DNA from: Lamellibrachia columna
Taxonomy: Eukaryota > Annelida > Polychaeta > Sabellida > Siboglinidae
Direction: 5' to 3'
Assembly: GCA_963662155.1 (NCBI GenBank)
Contig: OY759267.1
Location: 18,829,882 to 18,893,881, forward strand
Length of the DNA stretch: 64,000 nt
How positions within the stretch are numbered: position 1 is the stretch's first letter; every line of letters begins with the position of its first letter. Shown here one piece after another: positions 57,901 through 64,000 of this stretch. A model generated the notes under the pieces. It ran no database searches. It saw only the letters and a program-made list of their open reading frames with translations, and was not told the origin of the DNA. A program made the translations under genes and the position numbers.

Positions 57901-59711
57901 AACCGCTACAACCCTCACAACTGCCACAACCCTCACAACCGCAAAAACCGTCACAACCCTCACAACCGCAACAACCCTCACAACCGCTACAACCCTCAAA
58001 ACTGTCACAACCGTCACAACCCTCACAACCGCAACAACCGTCACAACCCTCACTACCGCAACAACCGTCACAACCGTCGCGACCCTCACTACCGCAACAA
58101 CCTCTACAACCGTCACAACCCTCACAACAATCACAACCGCAATAACCGTCACAACCCTCACAACAGCAACAACCGTCACAACCCTCACAACCGCAACAAC
58201 TTCTACAACCGTCACAACCCTCACAACCGCAACAACCTCTACAACCCTCACAACCGCAACAACCTCTACAACCTTCACAACCCTCACAACCGCAACAACC
58301 GTCACAACCCTCACAATCACCACAACCACAACAACCGCCACAACCTCTACAACCCTCACTACAGTCACAACCCTCACAACCGCAACAACCTCTACAACCT
58401 TCACAACCCTCACAACCGCAACAACCGTCACAACCCTCACAATCACCACAACCACAACAACCGCCACAACCTCTACAACCCTCAACACCGTCACAACACT
58501 CACAACCGCAACAACCTCTACAACAATCACAACCCTCACAACCGCAACAACCTCTACAAGCGTCACAACCCTCACAACCACAACAACCGCCACAACCACA
58601 ACAACCGCAATAACCGCCACAACCACAACAACCGCAACAACCGCCACAACCGCAACAACCACCACAACCACAACAACAGCAACAATCGAAACAACCGCAA
58701 CAACCGCCACAACCGCCACAACCACAACAACAGCCACAACCACAACAACAGCAATAACCGCAACAACCGCCACAACCGCCACAACCGAAACAACCGCCAC
58801 AACCACAACAACCGCCACAACCGCCACTATTGCCACAACCGTCACAACCTCCACAACAACTGCAACAACTACCACAACCACAACAACCGCCACAACAACC
58901 ACAACAACCACAATAACACAACAACCGTCACAACCGCCACAACAACCACAATAACCGCCACAATCGCCACAACCACAACAACCGCAACAACCGCCACAAC
59001 CGTCACAACCACAACAACCGCCACAATCGCCACAACCACAACAACCGCAACAACCGCCACAATCACAACAACCGCAACAACCGTTACAACCGCCACAACC
59101 GCCACAGCCACAACCGCCACAACCGTGACAACCACACCAACCGCCACAACCTTCACAACCGCCACAACCGTGACAACCACAACAACCGCCACAACCGCCA
59201 CAACCGCCACAACCGCCACAACCGCCACAACCGTCATAACTGCCTTCATCACTTCTATCGCCGCCTCCACACAGTCACCGTCGACCCCATTCACACCACT
59301 GACACCACCGACATCACTGATCCCCACCGACACCACTCACACCACCGATACCACCGAAGCCACTGACACAATCGACACCACTCACACCATCGACACCACT
59401 CACACGACGAATACCTGGAAGAAGGCCCGCGTCGTCGTGAAGTAGCTGGGCAGGAAGGCGAGCCAGATGACAAGCGTCGTGTACACGCAGAACGAGATGT
59501 ACTTCGTCTCGTTGAAGTTGTTGGGCAGCGTGCGCGCCTTGAACGCGTAGCACGTGCACACGACGACAAGCAGCACGTTATAGCAGAGCGCGACGATGAA
59601 GCCTCGCTGTGGCATCGTACACGCCAGCTCCACGTGCGGCTCCATCGCAAAGGGCATGCGCAGTTCGGCTTCCGGCGGCATGCTCAGCGCAATGGTGACG
59701 TTGACGAGTAC
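54850..59711 (-). CDS. metabotropic glutamate receptor-like class C GPCR, 3' end (two exons)
   Basis: Exons on the minus strand: 59711-59415 (99 codons, phase 0 to 0) and 55074-54850 (74 codons plus TGA). The first encodes extracellular loop 2, TM5 ([19 protein letters not shown]), the intracellular [19 protein letters not shown] segment and TM6 ([15 protein letters not shown]). The second gives TM7 with the class C signature [10 protein letters not shown] and a short tail of about 35 residues. FNExKYIxF and WLAFxP are diagnostic of the mGluR group, which signals through G proteins at the plasma membrane. Splice sites are CTCGCCCAG/GTACTC, CAG/GTATTC and CCCCGCCAG/GTGGTG. Upstream exons lie beyond 64000 or were not found. 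The tail is much shorter than in vertebrate mGluRs and runs into repeat DNA, so the true stop is uncertain. Confidence 0.88.
55214..55247. repeat. 34-bp near-perfect palindrome
   Basis: ACTGTGCCTAGGTAGAA followed by its reverse complement with a single mismatched pair. It sits in the receptor intron directly before the nonamer array and could form a cruciform. Confidence 0.9.
55250..59405. repeat. ~4-kb ACAACC-NNN nonamer array in the receptor intron
   Basis: About 440 nonamers consist of constant ACAACC and a variable triplet drawn from GCA, TCT, CTC, GTC, ATC, GCC, ACA and few others. The left half uses mainly GCA/TCT/CTC/GTC and the right half (57400-59230) mainly GCC/ACA/GCA. From about 59270 it grades into a related CACCACTGA/CACCACTCA form. 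The + strand is almost only A and C, so the gene's transcript is GU-rich. Triplet periodicity keeps most frames open for hundreds of codons (polyThr/Ala, polyGln/Pro/Ser, polyAsn/His, and Val/Cys/Gly on the other strand). These are not genes. Confidence 0.96.
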
Positions 59712-60300
59712 CTGGGCGAGGCAAGAAGTAGTTCGGTGAGGAAGAGGTAACATTTACAGCACATATGACAGCGAGAAGCTAGTCAAAGTCTGTCATGATG
59801 CACGGCGCTGAAAACTAAGGCCCACGTCAATGATGTTTCAGTAACATTCACGGTTTGCAAAATGCATTCCTCTATGCCTGACTACTTGCCCATGAAAATA
59901 ACATTAACATGCAAACATTTAGACAATTTGGATGATGGTAAAAGTGTATATTTATGTGGTGGTAAGTGAGTTATCTTCTTGTCCTCGGGTATAAATCTGT
60001 GCGCTTTACACGGATCTACCTGGCAGCCCTGTTCACTGGAATTCCAACTAGATTTCTCCGGGAAGCAATATTGAAAATTCATGGTGTTAATAATGGTGAG
60101 ATATTGAGAATGGCTGAAGGAGAGCGTGGGCTGTCAATAAAGCAATAGAACCAGCTACATATAATGAGTAACTTGGATAAGATCAAGATGCGTAAGAACT
60201 AGTTTTTTAGATCTCGCAGTACAGCAGCATATAAGACGTATTCTTCTAGTTGACGACCACCTTCAACGTGTTGAAGATGTTGTCGTTAGACAGTTAGTGA
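59712..60300. other. upstream intron of the GPCR, no distinct feature
   Basis: No further receptor exon is recognisable. Short open frames at 59882-60148 are unsupported. Confidence 0.35.
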
Positions 60301-60305
60301 ATCCA

Positions 60306-60435
60306 TCAGAGAGAGGGGGAGAGAGAGGGGGAGGGAGATAGGGAGAGAGGGAGGGAGGGAGGGAGAGGAGAGAGAAGGGATGGAGAAAGGGAGAGAGATA
60401 GAGAAAGGGGGAGAGGGAGAGAGAAAGAAAGCAAG
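60306..60435. repeat. GA-rich polypurine tract
   Basis: About 130 bp of nearly pure purine (GAGA, GGGA mixtures) on the + strand. Such tracts can form triplex DNA. Confidence 0.9.
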
Positions 60436-61124
60436 AAAGTAGAAGGGATCAACGCCTTTTAGTCTATCATACGAATCGACGAAAGGGCTACATTGGCCGT
60501 CAGTCTAGAGTTCATATAAATTGGTAAAATTTAGACTTAGGCTTCCATTGACGAGTTCACCTTAATATATGAGGAAATCATTTGTCAAGATCATGCAGGC
60601 AGAATGAAACGTGTGTATAGGTCAACAAATCCCATAAATCGATCGCGTCGCCGACACTGCGAAAATACATTATTGCAGTTTATTCTTGGCCACGCTGCGT
60701 CAATCAAATCTCGTTGAAATAAACCGCATTGTAAACTCGCAGACCACGCTGCAGACGACTGAAGATGACGGGTGGGCGGAGGCAGAATTTAACCGGAGGG
60801 ACTTCGCGTAGATTACGTATGGCTGGTGAAGGATGTAAATAGCGCGCGTAGAGTGCGATATGTACAACCGTTGAACCATGTTTTAAACACGGGGAAGGCA
60901 GAAGCACTAAATGGAACGCAATAGATATAGATCATTTCATTGGCTTAGCAGCTGTCTCTCTCAACTGATACGGTGCAGTGCGCTGAGAAAACTTCTGCTG
61001 CGCCAAAATCACTGGGAATCTGAGCTCAGAGGCACATCAAAACCAAAGGCCCCCACGAAAGTGTTGACTTATCTCGATATCTCTCTATAGTGTTTACGGA
61101 CACAGACCACAGTTGAGATCTCTC
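60436..61124. other. no recognisable gene
   Basis: Unique sequence; the minus-strand open frame at 60704-60907 has no domain character. Confidence 0.35.
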
Positions 61125-61515
61125 CGCCATTACCATAACGAGTCCCGAGGAAAATGAGAATTTCGCATGATGAGTGATTTTTTTTCGAGAACTTTTACGC
61201 CTGATATATAAATAAAGGTACAGTTATATGTACTACTGCAGTAGATATTTCGCTTGACTGCAATGAACCGCTGGCCACTGGCTATTCTGCGGAACGCACC
61301 AACATTTCAAAATCAGTAACCGAGCTGGGTCGAAATTGAGCAGCGGCTTTGGGTGGGTTTCTCTGAAGAAAAAAAAAACGAGGTATGTAATTTTAACGAG
61401 TTTCGCGCACGAGGCCAGTTATTTGACGTTTGGCGTGCTGTGGAAGTTTAAAGAAAATCGCAGGTTACATTTTCCACTGAGCACTGGAAACGCTGTAATG
61501 GTGACCAATGTAAAA
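61125..61515 (+). repeat. interspersed repeat family B, uninterrupted copy
   Basis: Colinear with 49850-50125 plus 51816-51885 but without any minisatellite at the corresponding position (about 61410-61440). No terminal repeats or coding capacity recognised. Confidence 0.7.
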
Positions 61516-61954
61516 ATTAATGGTGGTCTCGCCCTTGACTATTTCTACGATAAGGTCATTCCAGAGTTGGGATGAATGTCATGTCACGGGACACAACGAT
61601 CGGTCCCACTATGTGCAATCTAGTTTCTGATTAAACCCTAACAGCCACCGTTGTTCATCCCGATGGGTCTGTAGCGCTGTTTCGGAGGGCAATAAAAGTC
61701 ACTGGAGCGACTGATTCGACTTTGATATATAACGTCGCGGATTAATGTTGTGCATCGACCGAATGCTATCGACTCAATTATACTTGGCTGTTACTCGGAG
61801 GCCGAGATGTTAGCGACTCAAAGTGGCGGGACAAAGTTGTCAATAGGGCGTCATCAAATCGGTGGGGAGTATCTCAATTATTGCGTGTCTATATCATTGA
61901 AAATTATATTTAAAACTGCCCCTCAACTGATTTAGCCTATCGCAAATCCGGTTC

Positions 61955-62330
61955 ATTATGTAACATCCGCATTTGATTTAATAAAAAATTCCTATTTTGT
62001 TCAAATCATCAAAAGAATTGACTTTAGTCGTTAGATCTGGTAAGGATCAAAATAGTGGATATCCAAAATGGTAAACACTGTGTGGGTCAATGCTGATCAT
62101 GGACGTGACCTCCATCCTCTCGCCAATCACATGACAAAGTTACGAAATTTCACAAATGAAGAAAATAGTGATTTTTCAGCATTTCGATTTTCACTTCAGT
62201 TAATGCTTGAACAAGCATTAGCTAATTTAATAGTTTGTCTGACGATCTTACACAAAAATACATTACAAAAGTTGCACTAGCGAGCATGTTACAGTGGATA
62301 CGGGGTAGGTTTTGTTTTTCACAAAATTAA
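61955..62330 (-). repeat. interspersed repeat family A, good copy, minus orientation
   Basis: Reverse complement aligns over about 370 bp with 31190-31620, including AATGCTTGTTCAAGCATT and TTTGGATATCCACTATTTTG. Confidence 0.75.
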
Positions 62331-62541
62331 TTTGAAATGAGACTAGCCAAAAACCGAATTGATTAACCACCTGTAAAACAGTTATCGACAAGATATCCAC
62401 CAAATATTTATATTTCCATGGCAATAAAATCATTGTGTTGCATATAACCTGTTCATGCGTACGTAAGCTTACTTTGGAGATATCATTGGAATTAATTTTA
62501 ATGACTACTTCTTTAAAGTAGTAATATATAGTAGATATATA

Positions 62542-63579
62542 GGGGAAGGCAGTGTTAGTTGAGCCATTTTTCATTCTTTTTGATATCTAGGGCACAATTA
62601 TATTCATGAGTCAAAATTGTTTTACTCGGGTAAACTATGATTATTAGTAGATCATTTTATACCAAGATAAGATATCTAGTGTGCATAGATAATTATATGC
62701 AACTGATTCAAATAGGGTTGGTAAGCTGGCTCAACTAACACTTGGTGTAGCGTAAGTTTTGTAAATGTTTTATTTGTATAATTTACGTAGTGCAAAAATG
62801 TTGTACTAAAATGTCATAACAACTCAGCCAACACGTCTACCTAATGGGTACAACACATACCTGACAAGTCTACACACATAATTAATAAGTCGACACACTT
62901 AATTAATATAGATTAATAGGTCAATCGCCATCAGTGTAATTAACTGCTAATATGTTGCCTTGTCCCGATGTCCCAATTTGTTCGGAAAAATTAATTCCTT
63001 GATGTATTCTGGGGTAAAGAACACTCGTCTTCGTTCTTGTAAGTGCACGGATAATAAAGTCTAGTCACATGCGTTGATTGTTTACACACCAGCACACATT
63101 AATCACAATCACCAACAGTTTTGAAAAACATCAAAAAACATATTTTTATACGTTATTCAGCGTCATCGGTACTGATGAAGTCGACGTGATACGTTGACGA
63201 AAGCCTCTAACCAGGTAAATTATTCAGCGTCATCGGTACTGATGAAGTCGACGTGATACGTTGACGAAAGCCTCTAACCAGGTAAATTATTCAGCGTCAT
63301 CGGTACTGATGAAGTCGACGTGATACGTTGACGAAAGCCTCTAACCAGGTCAGTTAAACACCCATTGGATATTTAAAATGAAAGTTCTCTGATATCAAAA
63401 AACATACTTTTAACTCACATTTTCTGACCGTTGTGACACATGGCACTTATTGTATATCAATCATGTTCTAATAACATGTCCAATCATTGGGTGGTACCAT
63501 GTAACTGTCGCTGCTGTAGTTTCCACGGAAACATGGGTGGCTCAACTAACCCAGTGACTCAACTAATACTATCTTCCCC
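62542..63579. mobile_element. TA-flanked non-autonomous DNA transposon with GTTAGTTGAGCC ends
   Basis: The left end is GGGGAAGGCAGTGTTAGTTG; the right end, reverse-complemented, is GGGGAAGATAGTATTAGTTG, both followed by AG. TA flanks both sides (62540-62541 and 63580-63581). Extra inward copies (GGCTCAACTAACACTTGG near 62732, TGGCTCAACTAACCCAGTGA near 63540) suggest subterminal binding sites. The 1.04-kb interior carries a 67-bp tandem repeat and no gene. Confidence 0.78.
63153..63350. repeat. 67-bp tandem repeat, three copies
   Basis: Three essentially identical units starting TTATTCAGCGTCATCGGTAC and ending CTCTAACCAGGTAAA (the last is truncated). Contains the imperfect palindrome TCATCGGTACTGATGA and lies inside the 62542-63579 element. 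Confidence 0.95.
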
Positions 63580-63581
63580 TA

Positions 63582-64000
63582 GATGTAATCTATACACTCG
63601 AATATTCATGCACGCTCTTTCTCCTTCTGCACACACGCACTGCCATAACCTTTTGTATAAATGAGTTACTTAATTATATTTCTATGAGAGCGACTGCAAA
63701 GTCTTTATAAGAATCACTGACCCCTTATTAAGTTATATTGTGCTTGTATTCTTCAATGTGAATATATTAAAGCATATTTTTTATATCATTCAGTTTTTAT
63801 TTGTCATTGTAAACGAAGTCAAAATAAACGTTCGTGTTCTTGAACAATGCACATATTCCATCATCCCTACTAAACAACCCAAACCTTTATTCGAAGGAAC
63901 TTTATTATTTTAACATGTATCAACTACCATACCTTTTGGGTATTTAAAATTTATCTTAATTAAATTATGTATTTTATTTGTTTGGAATCATTACAATTAT
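63582..64000. other. no recognisable feature
   Basis: AT-rich DNA to the end of the window. Confidence 0.35.

Noticed and set aside
57061..58954. Long Val/Ala, Cys/Gly and polyThr open frames on both strands
   Set aside because: Same nonamer array; composition is set by the repeat, not by coding selection.
61336..61575. 79-residue open frame
   Set aside because: It lies largely within interspersed family B, has a homopolymer A run, and its counterpart at 50 kb is not open.

Overview
This is nuclear DNA of an animal, most likely a marine invertebrate (cephalochordate, hemichordate or lophotrochozoan; the sequence does not decide between them). The grounds are spliced GT-AG genes, an intact animal-type PCIF1 (cap m6Am methyltransferase) gene, the last exons of a metabotropic-glutamate-receptor-like class C GPCR, tRNA-derived SINEs, and a dense load of DNA transposons, LTR and non-LTR retroelement remnants and minisatellites. 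Nothing looks prokaryotic.

Layout. 0-7.6 kb is gene-poor: a GGGA tract, a ~30-bp minisatellite, a hAT MITE with a perfect 8-bp target duplication (2727-3152), a solo LTR (3478-3635), a TTAA-flanked MITE with ~100-bp inverted ends (4581-5199) and a small hAT MITE (6082-6247). 7.6-26.4 kb is PCIF1 on the + strand: a possible promoter near 7.6 kb, a 35-bp-type minisatellite at 8.8-9.7 kb, then 13 coding exons from 9902 to 26353 giving a predicted 700-residue protein. Its introns carry a hAT transposase relic (12955-14026), SINEs, a LINE scrap, a hAT element (22779-23823) and a six-copy 113-bp tandem array.

26.4-39.5 kb has no recognised gene, only SINE, MITE and LINE pieces, long CA and CG/CA tracts and a possible unassigned minus-strand exon (35742-35855). 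39560-42627 is a complete but decayed Ty3/gypsy-type element with very short LTRs and a CGACG target duplication; the solo LTR at 3.5 kb belongs to the same family. 43009-46851 is a TA-flanked inverted-repeat element with CCAAT/ATTGG-rich ends. It carries a broken, spliced gene whose C-terminal domain is not a recognised transposase, and a piggyBac-like element is inserted inside it. 47-54.4 kb is mostly tandem repeats plus a mariner relic.

54.85-59.71 kb is the 3' end of the class C GPCR gene on the minus strand (transmembrane helices 5-7). Its last intron is a ~4-kb array of nonamers (ACAACC plus a variable triplet) that starts almost at the 5' splice site. The rest of the window contains another TA-flanked element (62542-63579) and copies of interspersed families.

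PCIF1 and the receptor gene converge but nothing suggests they work together. The notable biology is in the mobile elements and repeats: the 43-47 kb element, the nonamer intron, and a minisatellite that has expanded inside one copy of an interspersed repeat.
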